A DNA stretch of 15,809 nucleotides from CAYUAI01 sp964442745 (GTDB lineage Bacteria > Pseudomonadota > Gammaproteobacteria > S012-40): the NCBI GenBank assembly GCA_964442745.1, contig CAYUAI010000091.1:1-15809 (forward strand), written 5' to 3'. The translations under genes and the position numbers were made by a program. Positions 7,744-15,257 of the stretch are shown in pieces. How positions within the stretch are numbered: the first letter of the stretch is position 1; each line of letters begins with the position of its first letter. The notes under the pieces are model-generated. The model worked only from the letters and a program-made list of their open reading frames with translations, made no database searches and was not told where the DNA came from.

Positions 7744-8190
7744 CCCGGTATCCTCCAAGAATGACAACCTCTAGCTCGGTCGTCGAGTCGTCGGGGGGAT
7801 TAAGCGCGGGATTAAAGGCTTAATTTAAAGGAGGCCACCGTAGCTATATATTACGATTATGACAACAAAATACTAAATTCGTAAGTTTAAATTGATGTCA
7901 GAGAAAAATAGACGGGGAGCGTGGATTAAGCAAAGCGAATCCACGAGGAACAAGCGTCGAAAACAAATGAATGCCCCCTCATTCAATACCACACACATCG
8001 TTCATTAAAGTGGACCCTAAAGTCAAGACAGTTATTCCAAAAAATAAGATATAAAGTTAACGATTGAAAATTCAATAAAGCTGTCGTTAATGAGTTCGTG
8101 GCCAGCCTGTGTGGCCACCTGAGGTGTAGTGGTTCAGACTTGATCTGACAGCTACCGGTTTTTCCGGAAGCGGTGTATTGTCAGGTTAAG
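7744..8190. other. Non-coding stretch with hairpins and a repeat copy
   Basis: No gene is visible here. 7799-7805 (ATTAAGC) pairs perfectly with 7818-7824, 56 bp after the MTHFR-like stop, but no T-tract follows. 8098-8104 (GTGGCCA) pairs perfectly with 8112-8118 around a 7-base loop. Between them lies the repeat at 7880-8006, listed separately. The stretch from about 8120 to 8190 adjoins the transposase remnant and may be further decayed insertion-sequence DNA. Confidence 0.4.
7880..8006. repeat. Second, partial copy of the 903-1121 element (copy B), inverted
   Basis: 7880-8006 matches the reverse complement of 981-1122. The first 34 bases are identical, the next roughly 65 differ at about 8 positions, and the last part carries small gaps. 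It keeps one terminal repeat (GTAAGTTTAA at 7881-7890) and the GTGGATTAAGC..GCGAATCCAC palindrome (7921-7942). I could not find the second terminal repeat, so the copy looks truncated. It lies 137 bp after the MTHFR-like gene. Confidence 0.7.
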
Positions 8191-8358
8191 ATTACTTATT
8201 CGAGTTTGGCCGTGAGCAGGGAAATCTAGAGCCTATGTTTGAACCGCTTCTTCCGTAGCCTCATCAACTCTATTCTTGGGGTTAGGTTTTCTGCGGGGCT
8301 TATCCAGTAGAGCTTGTACTCCACCTTCGTCAACGGCATCTTTGTATCGGTAAAATGT
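8191..8358 (-). mobile_element. Remnant of an IS481-like transposase
   Basis: Read on the minus strand from 8358, the frame gives TFYRYKDAVDEGGVQALLDK, then PRRKPNPKNRVDEATEEAV, a TAG at 8233-8235, and ALDFPAHGQTRISN. This order matches the N-terminal helix-turn-helix region of IS481-type transposases, in which YRYKEA..GGV.AL..K.RRKPN.KNRV and the PAHGQ.R.SNEL block follow each other. The rest, including the whole DDE catalytic domain, is absent after SN. About 56 residues survive, so it cannot encode an active enzyme. The edges are marked by related 12-bp direct repeats TGTCAG(G/A)TTAAG at 8179-8190 and 8366-8377, perhaps former element ends. Confidence 0.65.
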
Positions 8359-8395
8359 AGTGAAGTGTCAGATTAAGTCGAAACTACTACAGTGC

Positions 8396-8461
8396 AGATG
8401 GCCTCTGATTTAATGCTTTTTTCGTCGAAACTATGTTATCAGATTCAGGCCATCTTTTTTT
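8396..8461 (+). terminator. Long hairpin followed by seven T's (terminator-like)
   Basis: AGATGGCCT (8396-8404) pairs with AGGCCATCT (8447-8455), and CTGAT (8405-8409) with ATCAG (8438-8442), leaving a 4-base bulge and a loop of about 28 bases. T's run to 8461. This has the form of an intrinsic terminator on the plus strand, but no intact plus-strand gene ends nearby. It may be an end structure of the decayed insertion sequence to its left. GTCGAAACTA-like words occur both before it (8378-8388) and in its loop. Confidence 0.35.
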
Positions 8462-8629
8462 ATTTCTGCACAATAAAAACTAAATATTATCGATTTAGTG
8501 CTGGGGACTTTACGCTTAAAAATGTGACTTTCTTAATCTCACTAAAGGTGAGATCTTAAAAACATGAAATTGTTGGTCATATGCTTTATACATAGTGTAT
8601 TACTTGTTTTCTTCATGAGATTTTTGAAA

Positions 8630-9381
8630 CTATAGGGTTACTTCTGTTTTTCCCATCGCAAACCGTTCAATGCTCACTCGCTGCACTGGCTTTTCATTTT
8701 TATCTCCACCCCCGTGAATATCTCCCATAAAAAACGTCCCACCCGGAATTACCACCATTTCCGGACCTTGACTACCGTCTTTCAACGCATCTCGAAAAGT
8801 TTGTATCGTCGGTGCTTGGCGTTTTGCGATCAATGGAAAGCGCAACGTCTGCTCGCCGGGTTTGAGTTTTTGCCACTGATCCAGGGTTTGATAGCCCTCG
8901 GCATTGATGACAAAATGATAATCTCCGGGTTCTAAGGCCATACCGGCTCGATATTTCGGACTGATGTTCATGATGCGGATTTATGCCCCTGCGGGTTCGG
9001 TCTGCACGGTTAAATAACTCGAACCAATCCTTCCCTTGTTAAATTCAGGCACAAAATAAAAATCCCCGACCAACGAAGAGCCTTCCCATGGGGTTTGCTT
9101 ATTATTCATCGCTCAACGCACCTCGCGGCGAACTTTACGAAACATGTGACCAATTTCTAATTTGGGTTGTTTCATATATCGCAATAAGAGATGGGTATAG
9201 GTGCCATTACGACCCGAACCATCGGCCGCCTACTGCCCGGTGACGTGGCATACGCAATCAGCGTTCCTACCGGCGCATCAATCTTAGCTAAACCCGAAAC
9301 CGCACTGCGAAAACTCCGCGCATACGGATTATTTCGACAGGCATCGCGCCTTATCACAGAGGCGAACAGCCTAAAAAACAA
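8630..9381 (-). pseudogene. Broken caspase (C14)-PEGA-like-FGE-sulfatase fusion gene
   Basis: On the minus strand three modules follow in order. First is the C-terminal half of a caspase-like peptidase: DACRNNPY with the catalytic Cys codon at 9337-9339, then AKIDAPVGTLIAYATSPGS, a frameshift near 9229-9234, then GRNGTYTHLLLRYMKQPK, and the closing PWEGSSLVGDFYF. Next is a PEGA-like stretch (PKYRAGMALEPGDYHFVINA). Last is the beginning of a formylglycine-generating-enzyme/SUMF1 domain (PEMVVIPGGTFFMGD, then FAMGKTEVT), which ends at TAG 8630-8632 with the rest missing. In-frame stops also lie at 9113-9115 (TGA) and 8981-8983 (TAA). The caspase His half upstream of 9381 is not recognisable. 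Such fusions are common in Beggiatoa-like genomes; this one is dead. Confidence 0.75.
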
Positions 9382-9598
9382 CCAAAATAACGATATTGCA
9401 AGTCAACCATTTATTCAGGCGGACAGATCAGAAGCTTTGGGGAAAAATAATTGAAAGCCTTGTCAACGTTGAAGTCTTGGGTTCAGGATAATCACGACGA
9501 TCTACGGCCTGATGAGTGATGCCCGACATAAAACATTAAAAATGTATCGATTCATTATTCCAATAAAATCCGCTATGATGTCAGTTTTATGACGATGG

Positions 9599-9604
9599 TA
9601 TAAT
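9599..9604 (+). promoter_or_regulatory. Possible -10 box before the Rpn-type gene
   Basis: An exact TATAAT ends 8 bases before ATG 9613. If used, the transcript would start at or next to the ATG with almost no leader. No good -35 is seen 16-18 bases upstream, so this may be chance. Confidence 0.2.
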
Positions 9605-9612
9605 GGATCACC

Positions 9613-10536
9613 ATGACGGATTATGACAGCCCTTGGAAAGAGACCATCGAATTTTTCTTTGAGGATTTTTTAGCCTTTTTTTATCCCCAAGCCCATGAGG
9701 CGATTGATTGGCACAAAGGCTATGAGTTTCTTGATAAAGAACTTGAAAAAGTGGTTCGCGATGCTGAACTCGGTCGTCGTTTGGTGGACAAACTGGTTCG
9801 AGTTTAGCGTCAAGATGGGGAACAGGAATTGGTATTGATTCATGTGGAAGTTCAAGGTCAACATGATGCTGACTTTGCGGAACGCATGTATGTTTATAAT
9901 TATCGAGTGTTTGATCGGTACCGGCGAAAGGTCGCCAGTTTTGCTCTGCTTGCCGATGACCGTGCAAACTGGCGCCCGAACCACTATGGTTATGATTTAT
10001 GGGGCAGTTGTAGCAGCTTAACATTCCCCACCGTTAAACTGCTGGATTATGAGTCACGTTGGCAAGCATTAACCCAAGAACCCAATCCCTTTGCCATCGT
10101 AGTGATGGCTCATTTACGTGCCAAGAGTACCGCCAAAGACCTCGAACATCGATTAGGCTGGAAAGTGCGCTTAGTCAAAATGTTATATGACAAGGGTTAT
10201 GCGCGAGAAACCGTATTGGCTTTATTTCGATTTATCGATTGGGTGATTGAGTTACCCGAAACAGAAAATACTGAATTTTGGCAAACATTAACCACGTATG
10301 AGCAGGAGAAAAAAATGCCTTATATCACGAGTGTTGAACGTATTGGCATACAAAAAGGCATTGAACAAGGGATGTTAAAAGGGGAAAGCAAATTATTAAC
10401 CAAACTGTTAACCCAACGCTTTGGTCTTTTGCCCGCATGGAGCTTACAAAAAATTGAACAGGCCAGTTCCGAGGAGCTTGAGCAATGGGGGATGACGTTG
10501 TTAGACGCGGATACGTTAGAGGATGTTTTTAAATAA
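9613..10536 (+). pseudogene. Rpn-family nuclease/putative transposase with DUF4351-like tail, interrupted by one TAG
   Basis: A 308-codon frame is open throughout except for TAG at codon 65 (9805-9807). It opens MTDYDSPWKETIEFFFEDF and continues LDKELEKVVRDAELGRRLVD, KLVRV-stop-RQDGEQ, then LVLIHVEVQGQ, the (D/E)xQ-type core strand of this PD-(D/E)xK branch. After MYVYNYRVFDRY and DDRANWRPN comes the tail MPYITSVERIGIQKG and a DUF4351-like C-terminus (LLTQRFGLLPAW). Relatives have Trp at the stopped position (KVWRQDG-like), so TGG to TAG explains it. Known Rpn proteins are DNA endonucleases that stimulate RecA-independent recombination. GTG/ATG restarts near 9829 would lack the N-terminal third of the fold. 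TAG ends several genes here normally, so recoding is unlikely. Confidence 0.8.
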
Positions 10537-10820
10537 TGCCAGTAGGTGATTGATTTTTTATCAAACTTGACTCATTTGTCACGGAAAATGCCAAAGCGCC
10601 AAAACTTTATCAGTGATAGAATTTATGACTGAGGAGGTACAGGTATACTGTTGTCAGTCCATGGTGAAAGCTCCATAAAACTCATTTATATTCGACGAGA
10701 CCGATCATTGCACTCGTTAAATTCACTTGAAATATTGCCCTCAGCCTGCTACAAGTTAAGCTATGGCGGAACAGTTTCACGTTAGATTCTGTCATGGTTT
10801 TGGCCAGGAGGAGATGACCT
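10537..10820. promoter_or_regulatory. Intergenic region with candidate promoter for the PilZ gene
   Basis: TTGAAA at 10727-10732 (5 of 6 to -35) and TACAAG at 10750-10755 (4 of 6 to -10) are spaced by 17 bases, giving a leader of about 58 bases. A strong Shine-Dalgarno AGGAGGAG sits at 10806-10813, 7 bases before ATG 10821. No gene is visible in the remaining sequence; a short hairpin-like TTGAT/ATCAA near 10552-10566 follows the Rpn gene but is weak. Confidence 0.4.
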
Positions 10821-11180
10821 ATGCTGGAACATCGCTGGACAATGCGTACACTGATAAGTGTTAACGTGGTATTGTGTTATGAACCGCTCGGTTTAGTTCG
10901 TGGAGAAAGTCGCGATCTTAGCCTCAATGGTATGTTTGTTGATACCGGACGCGTCATTTTACAAAACAGCCAACCAGTTATTATTTCATTTTCTGTGCAA
11001 GGTGTCACCGCAAATGCCATTCAAACGAATGGTCAAATTGTACACACCTCAGAACGTGGCGCTGGACTGGAGTTCGTTGGCATTTCTAAGAAGTTTACGC
11101 AAGTTTTGGAAGAAGTACTCAGTCACTACTCAGAGGACGATTTTTATAAACGTTTACCTGATCAACATTCAATCGCTTAG
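10821..11180 (+). CDS. Stand-alone PilZ-domain (c-di-GMP receptor-type) protein
   Basis: A 119-residue protein made of one PilZ domain. The N-terminal RxxxR motif is Arg5-Trp-Thr-Met-Arg9, and the (D/N)xSxxG motif is DLSLNG at residues 32-37; both are the residues that wrap a cyclic di-GMP dimer. The remaining beta-barrel strands (VIISFSV, NGQIVHTSERGAGLEF) follow in the expected order. No signal peptide or membrane segment is seen, so it should be cytosolic. The start is fixed by a near-perfect ribosome-binding site. Single-domain PilZ proteins usually act as adaptors for motility, adhesion or polysaccharide export, but no partner gene lies nearby, so the output cannot be told. It is convergent with recR across a strong hairpin terminator. 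Confidence 0.88.
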   Translation: MLEHRWTMRTLISVNVVLCYEPLGLVRGESRDLSLNGMFVDTGRVILQNSQPVIISFSVQGVTANAIQTNGQIVHTSERGAGLEFVGISKKFTQVLEEVLSHYSEDDFYKRLPDQHSIA

Positions 11181-11197
11181 TTGCGAGTCAACCCCAC

Positions 11198-11244
11198 AAG
11201 CCGCGACCCTCGTACTCGAATAGCATTCGATCGACTCGCGGCTT
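11198..11244. terminator. Bidirectional hairpin terminator between PilZ and recR
   Basis: AAGCCGCGA (11198-11206) pairs perfectly with TCGCGGCTT (11236-11244), and inside it TCGAAT (11216-11221) pairs perfectly with ATTCGA (11225-11230) around AGC. The arm is 17 bp after the PilZ stop and 34 bp beyond the recR stop on the other strand. T-rich ends are short (CTTTC on plus), but position and stem strength suit a shared terminator of convergent genes. Confidence 0.65.
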
Positions 11245-11278
11245 TCATCACCTCCAGCTTCGCCATTAATTCGCTGAC

Positions 11279-11890
11279 TTAAGACAACGGCTGTCGCCCT
11301 AAAAATGCGCGTGACAGCGTACCGCTATCCACGTACTCCAACTCGCCGCCAATGGGCACACCATAAGCGATACGCGTGGTTTTAATGTGACGCAAGCGAA
11401 CCATTTCCATAATGTAGCTCGCCGTGGTTTCGCCCTCGACGGTGGGATTCGTCGCTAAAATCACCTCTTCAATGCCTTGCTCATCCAAGCGCACCGCTAA
11501 CTCATGCAACCCCAACTCTTTAGGCCCAATACCATCCAACGGTGACAAATGTCCCATCAGCACAAAATATAACCCGCGATAGCCCGCTCCCTGTTCAACA
11601 GACATCATGTCTGCTGGGTTTTCAACCACACACAGTAACTGGCGATCACGTTTTTGATTCGCACAAATCTCACAAATATCAGACTCGGTAAATGTACGAC
11701 ATAAACGACAATGACCGATACGCTCCATGGCCAGATTAAGCGTTTGAGCAAGGATTTTTGCTCCGCCTCGATTTCTTTCTAGCAGATGAAAAGCCATGCG
11801 CTGTGCTGTTTTCGGTCCAACCCCTGGCAAACAGCGTAAACTTTCCATCAATTGATTCAATAACGAATTCGACATACCCGCCAGGCCCAT
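11279..11890 (-). CDS. recR: Recombination mediator protein RecR
   Basis: RecR works with RecO (and RecF) to load RecA on SSB-coated gaps. All family parts are present: helix-hairpin-helix LPGVGPKTAQR (residues 21-31), a four-cysteine zinc finger at Cys61, 64, 73 and 76, the Toprim domain beginning LLCVVENPADM, and the C-terminal VPIGGELEYVDSGTL. Length is 203 residues, close to the 201 of E. coli. ATG 11890 has an AGGGTG 8 bases upstream; ATG 11875 (MSNSLLNQL) gives an N-terminus that lines up better with E. coli and is a real alternative. It follows ybaB by 11 bases, so the two are in one operon with dnaX. Nothing is aberrant. Confidence 0.96.
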   Translation of the reverse strand: MGLAGMSNSLLNQLMESLRCLPGVGPKTAQRMAFHLLERNRGGAKILAQTLNLAMERIGHCRLCRTFTESDICEICANQKRDRQLLCVVENPADMMSVEQGAGYRGLYFVLMGHLSPLDGIGPKELGLHELAVRLDEQGIEEVILATNPTVEGETTASYIMEMVRLRHIKTTRIAYGVPIGGELEYVDSGTLSRAFLGRQPLS

Positions 11891-11901
11891 TGTAAAACAC
11901 C

Positions 11902-12225
11902 CTAAAAAGGTAACTTAAACCCTTCCGGCATATTCATGCCACCCGTGACATCCGCCATTTTTTCTTTGGTTTGTTTTTCAACCTGTCGCACGGCGTCATT
12001 AATGGCGGCGGCAATTAAATCTTCGAGCATTTCTTTATCTTCGCCCATCAAGGTCGCATCAATCTGCACTCGACGCACATCATGTTTACCGGTCATCTGG
12101 ATATTCACCATACCGCCACCCGACTGTCCCGTCACTTCTAAACTGGCGATCTCTGCTTGCGCTTTTTGCATATTTTCTTGCATTTGCTGCGCTTGTTTCA
12201 TCAAATTACCTAAGCCACCTTTCAC
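11902..12225 (-). CDS. ybaB: YbaB/EbfC nucleoid-associated DNA-binding protein
   Basis: Small dimeric DNA-binding protein, encoded between dnaX and recR as in E. coli. The GTG at 12225 is preferred as start: it gives (M)KGGLGNLMKQAQQMQENMQ, the canonical opening, is 107 residues long against 109 in E. coli, and has AAGGAG 6 bases upstream. The frame also runs back to a GTG at 12258, adding 11 residues (MVNEILEKERK) that would contain the ribosome-binding site itself and lack family support. Other conserved blocks are SLEVTGQSGGGMV, DKEMLEDLIAAAINDA and the terminal MNMPEGFKLPF. It stops with TAG 11 bases before the recR ATG 11890. Confidence 0.93.
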   Translation of the reverse strand: MKGGLGNLMKQAQQMQENMQKAQAEIASLEVTGQSGGGMVNIQMTGKHDVRRVQIDATLMGEDKEMLEDLIAAAINDAVRQVEKQTKEKMADVTGGMNMPEGFKLPF

Positions 12226-12282
12226 TTTCCTCTCCTTCTCTAAAATTTCATTAACCACAAATAATCGATGATAAGCCGTCGG

Positions 12283-13938
12283 CTATTTTTCTGTCAGACG
12301 TATGGATTTGGGATCAAGCTTCGCATCAAACATGGTTTTCATTGTTTTCACATTGGGATCCGCTTCGATCAATGCCACTGCGTTTTGCATCCGCTCAGCC
12401 TGTAATCGGGTACCCCGGTCGGCTGGCGTTTCCTGCTGAGGCTCACCCACTTTCAAGTTAATTTTTATGGGTGCTTGATAATATTCAGTCAATGCACCCT
12501 GCAAACGCTCAATTATCGTCTTGCTGGCCAATTGAACATGGGATTTTTGTAATATTAGCGTGATCTCATCCCTTTCACGACCCTGATAGGCACAATTCAA
12601 CGCTAATTGTTTGACAATACCTGCAATCTTAAGCTGCTGTACCGTCTCTGCCCACGAAGCCTCACCCGGCTTGGCATTGGCCGCTAGGGTAACGCTTGTG
12701 GCGGGTGGCGATGAATCTTGACTCACTCCCGGCACGGGTGGCTCCGGACGTGATGACACTGTCGCCTGATTTGCAGGCAATGAACGCATCACATCAGGTA
12801 GCTGTTTTGCGGAGACAGAAAGGTTCGCGGTGGCTTGTTCAGCGCTTGCCGGCTGATCACTTAGCCCAGGGCAAAATGCCAGCATACGCAAGATAATCAT
12901 TTCAAAACCACTTCGGGCATCTGACGCCAATGGTAAATCGCGACTGCCTAAGATCCCAATTTGATAATAAAACTGAATATCTTGTGGGCGAATGGTACTA
13001 GCCAGCTTGCTGATTTCTTGATCTTCCTCACCCATGGCGGCTGGCACGACTTGAGCAATAGCAAGTTGATGCAACAGCGCTAAAAACGCATCCAGCACCT
13101 GGACAAAATCCACCCCATGTTGTGCTAAATGATCCACCGCTTGAAGCACCGCTTGCCCGTTATTGTCAGCTAATGCCCGCAAAATATGTGAGACATGCCC
13201 CCGATCAATACTCCCCAACATGGCCCGAACTTGGGCTTCGTCAATCTCGCCTCCGCCGTAGGCAATGGCCTGGTCAAGTAAGCTCAACGCATCCCGCAGG
13301 CTGCCTTTAGCCGCCCGGCTGATTAACGGCAAGGCTTTCTGCTCAAACGGAAGCTGTTCTTGGATTAAGAGATGCGCCAAATGCGTACTAATTAAATCCA
13401 CCGAAATGGTCGTAAGATTAAACTTCAAGCAGCGAGATAAAATGGTAATCGGTAAACGTTGCGGGTCGGTGGTGGCTAAAATAAATTTAACATGCGGCGG
13501 CGGTTCTTCCAGCGTTTTTAACAACGCGTTAAAGCTGTGATTGGATAACATATGCACTTCGTCGATCAAATAGACTTTGTAACGACCTTGAGAAGGCGCA
13601 TATTGCACGTTTTCCAACAATTCTCGGGTATCTTCGACCTTAGTTCGCGACGCCGCATCCACTTCCATTAGATCGACAAAACGACCTTCATCAATACTCA
13701 GACAGGCCGCACATTCGCCACACGGCGTCGAGCTAACGCCTTGTTCACAATTGATTGATTTTGCCAGAATACGGCCCAAGGTGGTCTTTCCTACCCCTCG
13801 CGTTCCGGCAAATAAATAGGCATGATGGAGTCGATCATTGTCCAGCGCATTAATCAATGCTCTTAAGACATGTGCCTGACCCACCACATCACTAAATTTT
13901 CGAGGGCGCCATTTTCTGGCTAACACCAAGTAACTCAT
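12283..13938 (-). CDS. dnaX: DNA polymerase III subunits gamma/tau
   Basis: AAA+ ATPase of the clamp loader that places the beta sliding clamp on primed DNA and, as tau, links the polymerase cores to DnaB helicase. Key residues sit exactly where they do in E. coli: Walker A GTRGVGKTT at 45-53 (Lys51), zinc cysteines 64, 73, 76 and 79, Walker B LIDEVHM at 123-129, and the SRC arginine-finger motif at 167-169. The C-terminal part after about residue 370 is low-complexity, then carries a tau-like domain V region. Total length is 551 residues, shorter than E. coli tau (643). I saw no A-AAA-AAG slippery site that would make a separate gamma. AGGA lies 7 bases before the ATG. It is first in the dnaX-ybaB-recR operon. 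Confidence 0.97.
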   Translation of the reverse strand: MSYLVLARKWRPRKFSDVVGQAHVLRALINALDNDRLHHAYLFAGTRGVGKTTLGRILAKSINCEQGVSSTPCGECAACLSIDEGRFVDLMEVDAASRTKVEDTRELLENVQYAPSQGRYKVYLIDEVHMLSNHSFNALLKTLEEPPPHVKFILATTDPQRLPITILSRCLKFNLTTISVDLISTHLAHLLIQEQLPFEQKALPLISRAAKGSLRDALSLLDQAIAYGGGEIDEAQVRAMLGSIDRGHVSHILRALADNNGQAVLQAVDHLAQHGVDFVQVLDAFLALLHQLAIAQVVPAAMGEEDQEISKLASTIRPQDIQFYYQIGILGSRDLPLASDARSGFEMIILRMLAFCPGLSDQPASAEQATANLSVSAKQLPDVMRSLPANQATVSSRPEPPVPGVSQDSSPPATSVTLAANAKPGEASWAETVQQLKIAGIVKQLALNCAYQGRERDEITLILQKSHVQLASKTIIERLQGALTEYYQAPIKINLKVGEPQQETPADRGTRLQAERMQNAVALIEADPNVKTMKTMFDAKLDPKSIRLTEK

Positions 13939-14144
13939 TCCCAGATCCTATCAAACGAGCCAGTCAACGATCAACTAAAACTACCAGCTCAGCGCGTATC
14001 CCAAACACTTTGACAAGCCACTAAAGCCACCTGCCATATTAATTTATGAGTGAGACTGACGAATGAAAAATCCCAAAGGTGTGGCCACTCGATATATGGA
14101 AAAACATGAAGTACGTCTTGACTTAATGATTAAGATGATAAGGC

Positions 14145-14256
14145 GGCGACCCACACCCGCCACACCTCGGCACCCGAGTCCACTATTACCGCTGCTCCCT
14201 TCCGGGCCTGACGGGGTTCACAGTCTATCGTCGCGAGGAGACCGATGTAAGTCACC
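14145..14256 (-). ncRNA. ffs: Bacterial small signal recognition particle RNA (4.5S)
   Basis: RNA partner of Ffh for co-translational membrane targeting. Read on the minus strand, the apical domain has the invariant core GTCAGGCCCGGAAGG with the GGAA tetraloop, followed by GAGCAGC, nearly identical to the E. coli tip. The 5' arm carries GGTCTCCTCGCGACG and the 3' arm GGTGCCGAGGTGTGGC, as in relatives. The ends close: GGTGAC at the 5' end pairs with GTCGCC at the 3' end (one G-U), and the next seven positions (TTACATC with GGTGTGG) also pair. That fixes a length of about 112 bases, against 114 for E. coli. A -10-like TATTTT lies at 14264-14269, 7 bases before the inferred 5' end. It sits 206 bp upstream of dnaX, a common gammaproteobacterial place. 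Confidence 0.92.
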
Positions 14257-14561
14257 ATTGACTAAAATACCAACATTACCAGACGAACGCGATAAGTGGA
14301 GCGCATATTACCAAGGTTTATTTCCGATGACAAATGCTTGTGAGTTATTTTTATGGGCAAGGTCAACGGTCAGCCTAATAATCTACCCAACTGTCCCTAA
14401 CATAAATGTAGATGCGCCAAAAAATAACCAAAAGTAGCCGCCGTAGATAATACTCAGTCGATACAAAACTCCAAACAAGACTTACCTCAAAATTTTACGT
14501 TTTCTCTCGTTTCAAAGCTTGCGAAGTCTCCAGTTTTCGCCCATCAGGCAGAGATTGATCA

Positions 14562-14860
14562 TTACTTTTTGAATTTTTCCAATATTTTATCCAGCGTATT
14601 GACCTGCACGCCACTATCGAGCCTTTCCAGCTCAGCTTCGAGGACCTGACTCCGCTGGCGTATCCGTCCGGGCATAACATATCAGGCTTAACGTTTCATC
14701 CGCTTTCGGCTGATATTGACAAAAAATGAGCTGCCACCATTTTTCACCATTGTCGTTCATTTTTGCTTTTGACGACTGATGATAATTGCTCCAATTCTCT
14801 TTCTCTTTGTGCTTGTCTTTCGTTTTTGTACGTTACCGCCTTCACCCTAAAGTGGGTTTT
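14562..14860 (-). pseudogene. Decayed coiled-coil tail of an unrecognised protein
   Basis: Two minus-strand pieces in different frames have the charged, heptad-like composition of a coiled coil. The upstream one reads NERQAQRERELEQLSS and then meets a stop. The downstream one reads RIRQRSQVLEAELERLDSG and then VQVNTLDKILEKFKK before TAA at 14562-14564. Tails of this kind follow the nuclease domain in many Uma2 (DUF820) and Rpn-like proteins of repeat-rich bacteria, but no such domain survives here. The identity of the parent gene is therefore a guess. Confidence 0.3.
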
Positions 14861-15208
14861 CTCAGACAACAGCCCATTTATCATAATTATCAGCGATCAG
14901 CTTGGATCATACTTACATATGCAGAAAAACTCAACTAAACGCTGCATTATTAGGCGCAACAATGATCCACCATAGACCCTATTTAATACAGTTTGTCAAT
15001 TATCAATATAACTTGAAGTCAACAATTTATTGAAAATAGTGTCGAAGTCCGTTTATTCATGCCATATGCATGAGACAGCTATGAAATCAAGAGAAAAAAT
15101 ATCAGCACAAGCAAAAATTTGACCCCCTTATTTAAACTCTATTCTGCACATGCTAACTTGTCAACTCACGCATTAAAACATCAGTGTCCCCTTTACTGCT
15201 TTGGAGTC

Positions 15209-15242
15209 AACCCAGCTTTTGCTTGATGGCAAGAACTGGGTT
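15209..15242. terminator. Hairpin just beyond the PPC-domain gene
   Basis: AACCCAG (15209-15215) pairs with CTGGGTT (15236-15242), and the stem continues after one mismatch through TTTTGC/GCAAGA to a 6-base loop, about 13 pairs in all. It starts 16 bp after the minus-strand stop at 15258. No T-tract follows on the minus strand, so termination would need help from another factor. Confidence 0.4.
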
Positions 15243-15257
15243 GGTGTTTAGAATTAG

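Larger units (their letters stand above)
14257..15257. other. About 1 kb of degenerate DNA without a confident gene
   Basis: Nothing here is intact. On the minus strand between 14308 and 14481 a frame reads through a hydrophobic patch (IIYGGYFWLFFGASTFML), then TAG, then about 24 polar residues; it may be a decayed small membrane protein. 14562-14860 holds a coiled-coil remnant, listed separately. From about 14870 to 15200 I see only AT-rich sequence with no recognisable gene, RNA or repeat end. Confidence 0.4.

Noticed and set aside
9191..9454. 87-residue plus-strand ORF
   Set aside because: It is the complement of the caspase-like pseudogene, whose minus-strand frames carry the recognisable motifs.
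9608..10024. Minus-strand ORFs of 138 and 104 residues opposite the Rpn gene
   Set aside because: They shadow the conserved plus-strand frame and show no motif of their own.
8630..10536. A caspase/Rpn defence island
   Set aside because: Caspase-like and Rpn proteins do occur in defence systems, but here one is clearly dead, the other is interrupted, they are divergent, and no sensor, NTPase or toxin partner is present.
12226..12258. Upstream GTG start for ybaB
   Set aside because: The added residues contain the ribosome-binding site for GTG 12225 and have no counterpart in E. coli YbaB.
14063..14437. 124-residue plus-strand ORF with its own ATG
   Set aside because: It runs antisense across the SRP RNA gene, its translation has no family features, and RNA structure fully explains the conserved bases.
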